Below are positions 24,921 to 31,787 of a DNA stretch of 42,256 bases, piece after piece (the first letter of the stretch is position 1; each line of letters begins with the position of its first letter). The notes below the pieces were generated by a model. That model saw only the letters and a list, made by a program, of their open reading frames with translations. It was not told the origin of the DNA and ran no database searches. Both the position numbers and the translations under genes were made by a program. The stretch is from an uncultured Methanobrevibacter sp. (GTDB lineage Archaea > Methanobacteriota > Methanobacteria > Methanobacteriales > Methanobacteriaceae). The stretch is from NCBI RefSeq assembly GCF_900314695.1, contig NZ_OMWD01000020.1, positions 1-42,256 of the forward strand, given 5' to 3'.

Positions 24921-26939
24921 CTATCCAAATCCTGCCAATAGACCTACATTGTAGATTAAGAAAGCTACAATATATGCTGTTACCAATGTAATAGCACACA
25001 TAATTAACGGCCATCTCCAACTGTTGGTCTCCTGTTTGATTGCACCAATAGCAGCGAAACAAGGTACATACAATAGACAAAATGCCATGAATGAGTATGC
25101 AGATAATGGAGTGAATAAATCATGTACCAAAGCTATTGTTCCTTCTTCGTCATCTTCTTCAAGTCCACCTAATGTGGTGAAAGTGGATACTACAACTTCT
25201 TTAGCAACCAAACCAGTTAAAATAGCAATACCTGCTTGCCATGTGGAAAACCCTAGTGGGGCGAATACAGGTGCAATTGCAGAACCTATCATACCAAGAA
25301 CACTTTCTTGTGATCCATATTCGACACCGAATGGGACTGAACTTAAAATCCAGATTATAATAGCTGAACCGAGAATAATAGTACCAGCTTTTCTTAAAAA
25401 TCCTTTGGTTTTCTCCCAGGTGTGCAACAATACTCCTTTCAGAGATGGAACCTTATATGTTGGAAGTTCCATAACAAACGGAGCAGACATTCCTTTAAAC
25501 ATAGTCCTTTTAAGTATTCCCGCAACAATAAGTGCTACAACAATACCTAGTAAATAGATAGATAATAAGATTATACTTTTATTTGCAACAAAGAATGCGC
25601 CAATAAATATTGAATAAATAGGCAATCTTGCAGTACATGACATGAATGGAATAAGCATCATTGAAAGCAAACGGTCAGATTCATTTTCCATAGTCCTGGT
25701 TGCCATAACTGCAGGCACTCCACAACCAAATCCTAAAATCATAGGAATGAAAGCTTTTCCATGAAGACCCACAATTGAGTGCATAACTTTATCTAAAGTG
25801 AAAGCAGCTCTTGCCAAGTAACCGCTGTCTTCCAATATGCTCAAGAACAAGAACATAAGAATAATTTGCGGCAAGAACACAATTACTCCACCTACACCAC
25901 CAATAATTCCGTCTTGGAGAAAAGAACCCAATATTTCATTTCCGACAGCACCAGCTAAATATTCACCAAACCATGCAAACCATTCATCAATAAAATCACA
26001 AAACGGAGTTGCGATTGTGAATGTCAAATGGAATAATAAAAACATTACGAAGATAAATATGAATGGGGCTAAAAACCTATTAGTTACAATTCTATCTATT
26101 TTATCAGTAGTAGTTTCTTTTTCAACATCGGGTCTTTTAACAGCTTCCGCCATTAATCCATTAATATATGCATACCTTGCATTTGCTACAACTTCTTCTG
26201 CACCCGCATCATACAAATCATGAAGGTGTCCTGCAACTTTATCAGCTTCAGCCATGATTGCAGAACTTTGAGAAGATTTCTGAACTTTTTCAATTACAAT
26301 AGAGTCTCTTTCCAATAACTTTATAGCAGTCCAAACAGAAGGAACATCCAATAAGTTACTATCCTTTTCAATTAATGATTGTAAATCACCTAAATGTTCT
26401 TTTAATTCATCACCATAGGACAATTTTGCACTGGAATCAATTGGATTTGATGCTTGTTTTTCCACAGTTGTCAATAATTCTTCAAATCCATCCCCATCTT
26501 TAGCACTGATTTCAATGACGGGAAATCCTAAAAGTTCACTCATCAACGGTATATCAATGATATGATCTTTTTTCTTTGCAAAATCATTCATGTTAAGCGC
26601 CATTACCATATTTGCGCCCAGTTCCATCATTTGAACTGTTAAATATAAATTACGTTCCAAATTGGCAGCGTCAACTACATTAATAATCACATCAGAGTCA
26701 TCATCTACAATGAAATCCCTTGAAACGATTTCTTCCATAGAATGAGCACTTAATGCATAATTACCAGGCAAATCGATAACATCATATTCGTAGCTGCCAT
26801 GTTTGAAGTGACCTTCTGCTCTTTCAACAGTTTTTCCAGGCCAGTTTCCTACATGTTGACGCATACCAGTTAATCGATTGAAGACAGTAGTTTTACCCAC
26901 ATTCGGGTTTCCTGCCAATCCTACAATTAATTCTGTCAT
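24921..26939 (-). CDS. feoB: Ferrous iron transporter FeoB
   Basis: The 672-residue Fe(II) importer. Its N-terminal G domain has GNPNVGKTT (residues 10-18), DLPGNYALSAHS (about 57) and NMND (about 120), then a helical linker. From about residue 290 follow the FeoB membrane core with two gate segments (FGCGVPAVMATRT and the later LLYVPCFAAIGAIK) and about ten helices. The start ATG at 26939 follows GGGAG. feoA lies about 150 bases downstream with its own promoter, so the two may be made separately. Confidence 0.95.
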   Translation of the reverse strand: MTELIVGLAGNPNVGKTTVFNRLTGMRQHVGNWPGKTVERAEGHFKHGSYEYDVIDLPGNYALSAHSMEEIVSRDFIVDDDSDVIINVVDAANLERNLYLTVQMMELGANMVMALNMNDFAKKKDHIIDIPLMSELLGFPVIEISAKDGDGFEELLTTVEKQASNPIDSSAKLSYGDELKEHLGDLQSLIEKDSNLLDVPSVWTAIKLLERDSIVIEKVQKSSQSSAIMAEADKVAGHLHDLYDAGAEEVVANARYAYINGLMAEAVKRPDVEKETTTDKIDRIVTNRFLAPFIFIFVMFLLFHLTFTIATPFCDFIDEWFAWFGEYLAGAVGNEILGSFLQDGIIGGVGGVIVFLPQIILMFLFLSILEDSGYLARAAFTLDKVMHSIVGLHGKAFIPMILGFGCGVPAVMATRTMENESDRLLSMMLIPFMSCTARLPIYSIFIGAFFVANKSIILLSIYLLGIVVALIVAGILKRTMFKGMSAPFVMELPTYKVPSLKGVLLHTWEKTKGFLRKAGTIILGSAIIIWILSSVPFGVEYGSQESVLGMIGSAIAPVFAPLGFSTWQAGIAILTGLVAKEVVVSTFTTLGGLEEDDEEGTIALVHDLFTPLSAYSFMAFCLLYVPCFAAIGAIKQETNSWRWPLIMCAITLVTAYIVAFLIYNVGLLAGFG

Positions 26940-27002
26940 TAACCATTCTCCCGTTTAATTAACTTATATAAATAATATTCTATCTTTCAAATATTATTTC
27001 AT

Positions 27003-27022
27003 ACTAAAAAAATTTTTTTAGT
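27003..27022. repeat. 20-bp perfect palindrome upstream of feoB
   Basis: ACTAAAAAAATTTTTTTAGT is perfectly symmetric and lies 64 bases upstream of feoB. It may be a degenerate repressor site, since its ends match the ACTAAA/TTTAGT halves of a feoA box, or a rigid A-tract. Confidence 0.4.
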
Positions 27023-27050
27023 TTAAGTCTTCTAATCCATAAAAAAAAAA

Positions 27051-27064
27051 TTAGGTTAACCTAA
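27051..27064. promoter_or_regulatory. DtxR-like box, perfect palindrome, feoB/TPR region
   Basis: TTAGGTTAACCTAA is a perfect 14-bp palindrome and nearly identical to the first 14 bases of the known DtxR consensus (TTAGGTTAGCCTAA). It lies between divergent feoB and the TPR gene. Confidence 0.55.
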
Positions 27065-27099
27065 ACATATATTTCTATGAATGTTATGCTATTTAAATA

Positions 27100-27135
27100 T
27101 TTAGGCATGCCAAAGAAAAAACCAAACTATTTATA
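27100..27135 (+). promoter_or_regulatory. TPR gene promoter with DtxR-like box
   Basis: TTTAGGCATGCCAAA (27100-27114, core GGCATGCC) lies just upstream of the TATA box TTTATATT (about 27129-27136) of the TPR gene, the same box-then-TATA order seen at feoA and at the two RNA elements. Confidence 0.45.
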
Positions 27136-27194
27136 TTAAAAAGAATTATAAGAATATTAAAAAAGCATTTACTGATATAGTTTACTAGGTTGAT

Positions 27195-28211
27195 ATGATG
27201 AGTGATGCCGTTGAACAAGCACAGATATATATAGAAAAAGAAGATTATAAACAAGCCCTAAAATTAGCCAGAAAAAGACATGGAAAAGATGATATTGAAG
27301 AATATATTGCAATTTTAGACTTATTAATCGATGAGGAATACCTTCCTGCACTTGAAGAAAAGGGAATGTACTACCAATACTATGATGAAAATCATGACAA
27401 TGGAGATTACGGCGAGAAATATTTCGATGAATATTTAGAAAAGCAACCTAGGTCAATTAATGCAATATGTGACAAGGCATTATCCAGATTCAACAAGGGA
27501 AAAGTCGATGAGGCGATTGAATACATGGATAAGGCTTATGACAAATACAAATCCTATGCCAAAATTGAAAAGCCTAGAATCAGCAAGAACGAAGTTTTAA
27601 TGGGAAAGATAGAACTGTTAATTCAAGCCAAAAGGTATGATGATGCATTAGCCTACCTAAACAAATATGAAACATTGACAAACGGCAATGAAAAATCTGA
27701 TTTATACAAAGGGGTTGCGCTTCAAAAAAATGGAAAAAATGAAGAGGCAATCAAATACCTAGACAGATCATTGGGAAGCGAAGACACAATCATGGCACTC
27801 AATGCAAAAGGGGATGCCCTTTATGAGCTTAAAAGATATGATGATGCTCTGAAAGCATATAATTCATGTATACAAAAAGAAAGCAGTATTAAAGATGATG
27901 ATTTGGATTTGATTACTAATTTCAATTATAAAGCGGCATTCTGCTGTGTTAAACTTGGAAAGGATGACGAAGCCATCAAATACTTGAATAAAACCATCAA
28001 CTTCTTAAATGAAAAGGGCAGGCTTCCAAATGATATTGAAAAAATCTACCGGAAATGTTCCTTTGAAAAAGAAAGAATAATGAAAACCGGAAAGGTAAAA
28101 GATAAGGAGTTTGGACAAACAAAATTCATGCCTATGAAAACTTCAATTATAATTTTAATAATTATATTAATTTTATATGGAATTTTAAGATTGTTTGGCT
28201 ATGGAAATTAA
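27195..28211 (+). CDS. TPR protein with C-terminal membrane anchor
   Basis: The 338-residue product has several tetratricopeptide repeats (for example DYKQALKLARKR, KVDEAIEYMDKAYDKY, RYDDALAYLNKY, KNEEAIKYLDRSL, RYDDALKAYNSC, KDDEAIKYLNKT) over about residues 5-280, then a basic linker and one hydrophobic C-terminal helix (SIIILIIILILYGILRLFGY), so it is probably a tail-anchored scaffold facing the cytoplasm. Partner unknown. Its promoter region shares two DtxR-like boxes with divergent feoB, which suggests a link to iron supply. Two adjacent ATG codons follow AGGTTGAT; either could be used. Confidence 0.75.
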   Translation: MMSDAVEQAQIYIEKEDYKQALKLARKRHGKDDIEEYIAILDLLIDEEYLPALEEKGMYYQYYDENHDNGDYGEKYFDEYLEKQPRSINAICDKALSRFNKGKVDEAIEYMDKAYDKYKSYAKIEKPRISKNEVLMGKIELLIQAKRYDDALAYLNKYETLTNGNEKSDLYKGVALQKNGKNEEAIKYLDRSLGSEDTIMALNAKGDALYELKRYDDALKAYNSCIQKESSIKDDDLDLITNFNYKAAFCCVKLGKDDEAIKYLNKTINFLNEKGRLPNDIEKIYRKCSFEKERIMKTGKVKDKEFGQTKFMPMKTSIIILIIILILYGILRLFGYGN

Positions 28212-28246
28212 TTTTAACCATTTTTTGAAAATATCTTTTAAAAAAA

Positions 28247-28262
28247 TTTAGGTATGCCTAAA
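28247..28262 (+). promoter_or_regulatory. DtxR-like box upstream of RNA element 1
   Basis: TTTAGGTATGCCTAAA, centred 24 bases upstream of the centre of the TATA-like TTTAAATA (28275-28282). Halves TTTAGG and CCTAAA are perfect. Confidence 0.55.
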
Positions 28263-28304
28263 AAAATAGAAAGCTTTAAATACTATAAAATCAAACTTTA
28301 ATAC

Positions 28305-28535
28305 AAGTGACATGAATTTAGGTAAAACTAAATGTTCACTTAACAAAACATATTATTAGTCAAAAAAATAATAATACAATCTCCAAAAATATAGAATAAA
28401 ATATTGAATTAGCTTTTCTCAATTTTCTAATTCAATATTAATGGAAAATTCTTCTGCCAAAAATTTTCCAAAAAGAAACACGATTGGTGTTTAAACTCCT
28501 CCATATACTTAAACACCAATTCATCCCTTTTTTTA
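28305..28535 (+). ncRNA. Putative iron-box-controlled small RNA, copy 1
   Basis: No long open frame. From the predicted start (about 28305, downstream of TATA 28275-28282) the element holds four perfect stems: 28351-28358/28369-28376 (8 bp), 28400-28412/28427-28439 (13 bp), 28442-28450/28462-28470 (9 bp) and 28483-28494/28509-28520 (12 bp). The last has a 14-base loop with ACTCCTCC and is followed by a C/T-rich tail with seven Ts, like an intrinsic terminator. A CAATCTCC stretch before stem 2 is also conserved. An inverted second copy at 38.73-38.97 kb keeps order, promoter and boxes. Function is inferred, not known. Confidence 0.6.
28317..28332 (+). promoter_or_regulatory. DtxR-like box downstream of the copy 1 start site
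   Basis: TTTAGGTAAAACTAAA, imperfect inverted repeat centred 46 bases downstream of the TATA centre; the second copy has its box at the same 46-base distance. Confidence 0.5.
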
Positions 28536-28550
28536 ATACTAATTTAGACT

Positions 28551-29051
28551 TTAATATCCTTCACCGTCATAATTTGAAGGATCATCATAGATTTCTTCAT
28601 CCCAGTAATTATCTTCAATATAATCATCCATTTTTTGGTTTAAACCCCAATTATGATTATCATAATAATTATAAGCATCAAAACTAGGTCTGGATGTTGG
28701 TACATTAACGTCCTGAGATGAAAAAGCTGAACTGTACTTTTTATCCCCGTCAAATTTTACTTGGACATTATACCATCCTGCATCATATTTTATGCGAAGA
28801 AATTTGCTATAGGACTTATATTTCCATTCATAATGACCACTGGAATCAGTGATTGTATAATTGATTTTTCCATTGGTATTGATTTCCCTGCCACGGTCAT
28901 CAACAAGCTTAATTAAAATAACTCCCTTGCCGTTAAGCCATTTGTCAGTAGATATTTTTACATTAACATTTTCTTTTGCAAAGGCTGGACCTGTAAGCAA
29001 CACAAAGCCAACACAGACAATTGCAAAAATGATGATGATTTTTTTGTTCAT
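28551..29051 (-). CDS. Secreted Ig-like protein
   Basis: The 166-residue product has a signal peptide (MNKKIIIIFAIVCVGFVLLTGPAFA, cleavage likely after AFA) and one Ig-like beta domain (about 27-118: VNVKISTDKWLNGKGVILIKL, GWYNVQVKFDGDKKYSSAFS) of the kind repeated in Methanobrevibacter adhesins, then an acidic Tyr/Asp/Asn-rich tail without an anchor. Probably extracellular or wall-associated. It is divergent from the MarR gene with an 89-base shared promoter region. The role is unknown. Confidence 0.7.
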   Translation of the reverse strand: MNKKIIIIFAIVCVGFVLLTGPAFAKENVNVKISTDKWLNGKGVILIKLVDDRGREINTNGKINYTITDSSGHYEWKYKSYSKFLRIKYDAGWYNVQVKFDGDKKYSSAFSSQDVNVPTSRPSFDAYNYYDNHNWGLNQKMDDYIEDNYWDEEIYDDPSNYDGEGY

Positions 29052-29102
29052 GGTTGCACCTCAATAGTTCATTGTGTATAATATGTTACAAATACTATTT
29101 AA

Positions 29103-29122
29103 ATATTAATTCAGATATTAAT
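29103..29122. promoter_or_regulatory. Direct repeats in the MarR / Ig-like divergent promoter
   Basis: ATATTAAT occurs at 29103-29110 and 29115-29122 (12-base period), just upstream of the marR-like ribosome site AAGGAG. MarR proteins often bind AT-rich repeats in such divergent regions. Weak evidence, because the region is AT rich throughout. Confidence 0.25.
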
Positions 29123-29140
29123 TAATAAGGAGATATTATT

Positions 29141-29602
29141 ATGATAGAATATGATGAGATTATTGAAGATTCTCCATTATTAGTAAATCATGTGATTACA
29201 TTGATGAAAACCCATGACTTTTACATCAATAAACACATCAAAAGCGAAACGGAGATACTTCCCAGCCAATATTACATGCTGCTATTTTTATATTATGAAA
29301 TGGGTACAAACCAATCAGACATTGCAAAGGCATGTCTGATGGACAGAAGCGGAGTTTCAAGGGCATTTAAAGATTTTGAGGAAAAAGGATTGATCACTAG
29401 AGAAATTGATGAATATAACAAAAGAGCATATAAGATTACTTTAACCAAAAAGGGAATTGAAACATCAGAATTTTTATTGGAAAAAGAAAAAGAATGGGAC
29501 GATATGATTTGTGAAGAATTGGATATCCCCCGTGAAGATTTGCTGAAACTTCTAACCAGAGTATCACTAAAGTCCCTTGAATTCAACAGGAATCAATTCT
29601 AA
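29141..29602 (+). CDS. MarR-family transcriptional regulator
   Basis: A 153-residue winged-helix regulator: YYEMGTNQSDIAKACLMDRSGVSRAFKDFEEKGLITREIDEYNKRAYKITLTKKG (about residues 50-105) shows the recognition helix and the wing typical of MarR. It is divergent from the secreted Ig-like gene and ends 295 bases before a permease gene; either could be its target. AAGGAG precedes the ATG. Confidence 0.88.
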   Translation: MIEYDEIIEDSPLLVNHVITLMKTHDFYINKHIKSETEILPSQYYMLLFLYYEMGTNQSDIAKACLMDRSGVSRAFKDFEEKGLITREIDEYNKRAYKITLTKKGIETSEFLLEKEKEWDDMICEELDIPREDLLKLLTRVSLKSLEFNRNQF

Positions 29603-29709
29603 TCGACTTCCATTCCAGAAAAATAACTATCATAATATGCTCTATGTCTTTTAAATGATTTGAAAGATACACATAATACCATCCCTTTTATTTTCATTAT
29701 TTTCCACAT
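29599..29709 (-). CDS. Possible 36-residue basic peptide
   Basis: A short minus-strand frame begins with ATG at 29709 after a good AGGTGAT ribosome site and reads MWKIMKIKGMVLCVSFKSF, ending in SGMEVD, with its stop codon overlapping the marR stop. The peptide is basic and somewhat amphipathic. No TATA box is clear upstream and I recognise no family, so it may be chance. Confidence 0.3.
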   Translation of the reverse strand: MWKIMKIKGMVLCVSFKSFKRHRAYYDSYFSGMEVD

Positions 29710-29896
29710 AATCACCTAACTTTTTGTTTTTGCTCCAATATGCACAAATGCTTTTTTAATGAAAACGAGTTTGCAAAACTACAACAATTCTTCAATTGAA
29801 TAAATATTTCCAAACAACTCCAATTTTTCAAAATAAAGCAAATATTACTTAATTACTTCAACAAAGTATAAATTAAAGTTAAAACAATTAATAGCT

Positions 29897-31150
29897 ATGA
29901 TTGAATTAGTAATAGCTTGTTTTATAGGCATATTGATTGGAACAACAACAGGAATGATACCTGGAATACATGTTAACACTGCCGGAGCAATATTGTTCGC
30001 ATCTTCAAGTTTTCTGTTGACATTCCTATCACCGGAATTTCTATGTGTCCTGATGGTTGCAATGTCAATAGCCCATGCACTGATTGAATTTGTACCGTCA
30101 ATGCTTTTGGGAGTGCCACAGGAGGGAACCGCAACATCAATACTACCAGGACACAGAATGGTTCTGCAGGGAAGGTCCAAAGAGGTCATAAGAATAGTGT
30201 CAGTCGGAGGATTTGGAGCAATCATAGTTACAATATTGATGATGCCAATCTTTGCAGTTGCACTTCCAATAATGCATGATTTGACAAAACCATTTACATG
30301 GATTATCCTGCTTGCTGCATCCGTTTATTTGACTTACAGCATGACAAATTCCATGAGGGATTTTTTATGGTCCCTTCTTCTTTTCATCCTTTCGGGAATC
30401 TTGGGCTGGATTATCTTTCAAACCCCAATTTCATCAGGAGTGTCTCTAATGTGCACATTTTCAGGTCTTTTTGGAATAAGCACAATATTATTCAGCCTTA
30501 ATGATTCATCAACAATACCACATCAGAACAAATTTTATGAGCTTAATCTGGATTTGGGGAAATATAAAAGCATTTTTGCAGGAGGAATAACCGGGGCGAT
30601 TCTTGGTTTTCTTCCGGGATTCGGACCTGCACAGGGAACCGTGATAGCACAGGCTGCAAGCGGCACAAATGACAATGATGACGACGATACTGTCAATTTT
30701 TTACTTGCAACATCTGGACTGAATGTTTCGGATTGTCTTTTTTCATTGATTGCAATCTATATCATCGGAAATCCCCGAAGCGGAATTGCCGTATACATGT
30801 CATATCTAATCTCTGAGATGACACTGAACCATTTGATGATTTTTATCTTTGCATCATTGATAGCAGTGTCCGTTTCATTGGTGTTGTCTTTAAAATTAGG
30901 AGATTCATTTTCCAGGCTGATGGGTGGTGTTGATTACAAGAAATTGTCCATTGGAGTAATATTGCTTCAGATATTAATATTATACATATTCATTTTTTAT
31001 TATCAAGCTCCTGTTTTTTATATGACTCTGGCTTTGATTACTTCAACCGCCATGGGAATGCTTCCCCACTACATTGGAGTTGGAAAATCCCATTTGATGG
31101 GAATACTGATTGTTCCAGCAATCGTCATTTATATGCAAATGTTTATTTAG
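29897..31150 (+). CDS. TctA/DUF112-like membrane transporter
   Basis: The 417-residue permease shows the TctA-family duplicated motifs: GTTTGMIPGIHVNTAG near the start and GAILGFLPGFGPAQGTVIAQAASG (about residue 235), with about ten to twelve helices. Bacterial relatives work with periplasmic binding proteins for tricarboxylates, but no TctB or TctC partner is here, as is usual for archaeal DUF112 proteins; the substrate is unknown. ATG 29897 has only a weak ribosome site. The STAS-like gene follows after 8 bases. Confidence 0.75.
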   Translation: MIELVIACFIGILIGTTTGMIPGIHVNTAGAILFASSSFLLTFLSPEFLCVLMVAMSIAHALIEFVPSMLLGVPQEGTATSILPGHRMVLQGRSKEVIRIVSVGGFGAIIVTILMMPIFAVALPIMHDLTKPFTWIILLAASVYLTYSMTNSMRDFLWSLLLFILSGILGWIIFQTPISSGVSLMCTFSGLFGISTILFSLNDSSTIPHQNKFYELNLDLGKYKSIFAGGITGAILGFLPGFGPAQGTVIAQAASGTNDNDDDDTVNFLLATSGLNVSDCLFSLIAIYIIGNPRSGIAVYMSYLISEMTLNHLMIFIFASLIAVSVSLVLSLKLGDSFSRLMGGVDYKKLSIGVILLQILILYIFIFYYQAPVFYMTLALITSTAMGMLPHYIGVGKSHLMGILIVPAIVIYMQMFI

Positions 31151-31215
31151 GTTAAATTATGAAAAACAAATTAATTAACAATATTTACGAATATATAAAA
31201 ATATGGAGAATGAAA

Positions 31216-31488
31216 ATGAGCGAATATGAAATCATTCTTGAAGAGGCATATTCAAAAAAATTAGGTATGGGTTCAACTGCAAAAAAAATATTTCAAGAAA
31301 TCAATAACAAACCAGAAGCAATATTGAATTTTAAAAATATTGAGTTTATGAGCAGATCATTTGCACAAGAATACGTATTTCAAAAACATAACTGCAATAC
31401 AAAAATAACTGAAGTAAATATGTCTGAATCAATTAAACAACTATTATATATTGTATCTGAAGATTTTGAAAAAACTTGTTTGAGATAG
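31216..31488 (+). CDS. STAS-like (DUF4325) small protein
   Basis: About 90 residues from ATG 31216, supported by GGAG 7 bases upstream; an upstream in-frame ATG at 31159 also has an AGGTT site and would add 19 residues. The segment LNFKNIEFMSRSFAQEYVFQK fits the STAS-like DUF4325 domain, seen in proteins tied to phage-type or sensory switches. Probably cytoplasmic. Possibly cotranscribed with the TctA-like gene; the role is unknown. Confidence 0.6.
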   Translation: MSEYEIILEEAYSKKLGMGSTAKKIFQEINNKPEAILNFKNIEFMSRSFAQEYVFQKHNCNTKITEVNMSESIKQLLYIVSEDFEKTCLR

Positions 31489-31732
31489 TAGATAATCAAC
31501 ACACCATCTGTTATTTTCATTATTTCTAAAATATAAGCATCTACACATCACCAACTTAAAAAACCACATTTTAAACATCCAAAATCATGAATGATTAATT
31601 GAAGTTATCCCCAATTAATTTCTAATTGTCTTTTAATGAAACCAATATTTTCCAAATTAATGTTTTGAACATTACTATTTTAAATAAGTAATTAATCAAC
31701 CATCCCCCTCAATTTTAACATTACAAAAACAT
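31489..31732. other. AT-rich intergenic stretch before adhesin gene 1
   Basis: I see no gene, tRNA or strong repeat here. The first 20 bases resemble the 3' end of the methyltransferase gene at 35318 (AGATAATCAACACA), which I take as chance. Confidence 0.4.
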
Positions 31733-31773
31733 TTTTATATTCATCAAAAACAAAATTTTTAAACATAAAGGAG
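31733..31773 (+). promoter_or_regulatory. Promoter and ribosome site of adhesin gene 1
   Basis: TATA-like TTTTATAT (31733-31740) is followed by AAAGGAG (31767-31773) and an A-rich spacer before ATG 31788. Control signals are intact although the coding sequence is broken. Confidence 0.45.
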
Positions 31774-31787
31774 ATAAAAAAAAAAAC

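Noticed and set aside
31486..31505. Short match between sequence after the STAS-like gene and the 3' end of the methyltransferase gene
   Set aside because: Only about 14-16 identical bases in AT-rich DNA; too short to show a duplicated gene remnant.
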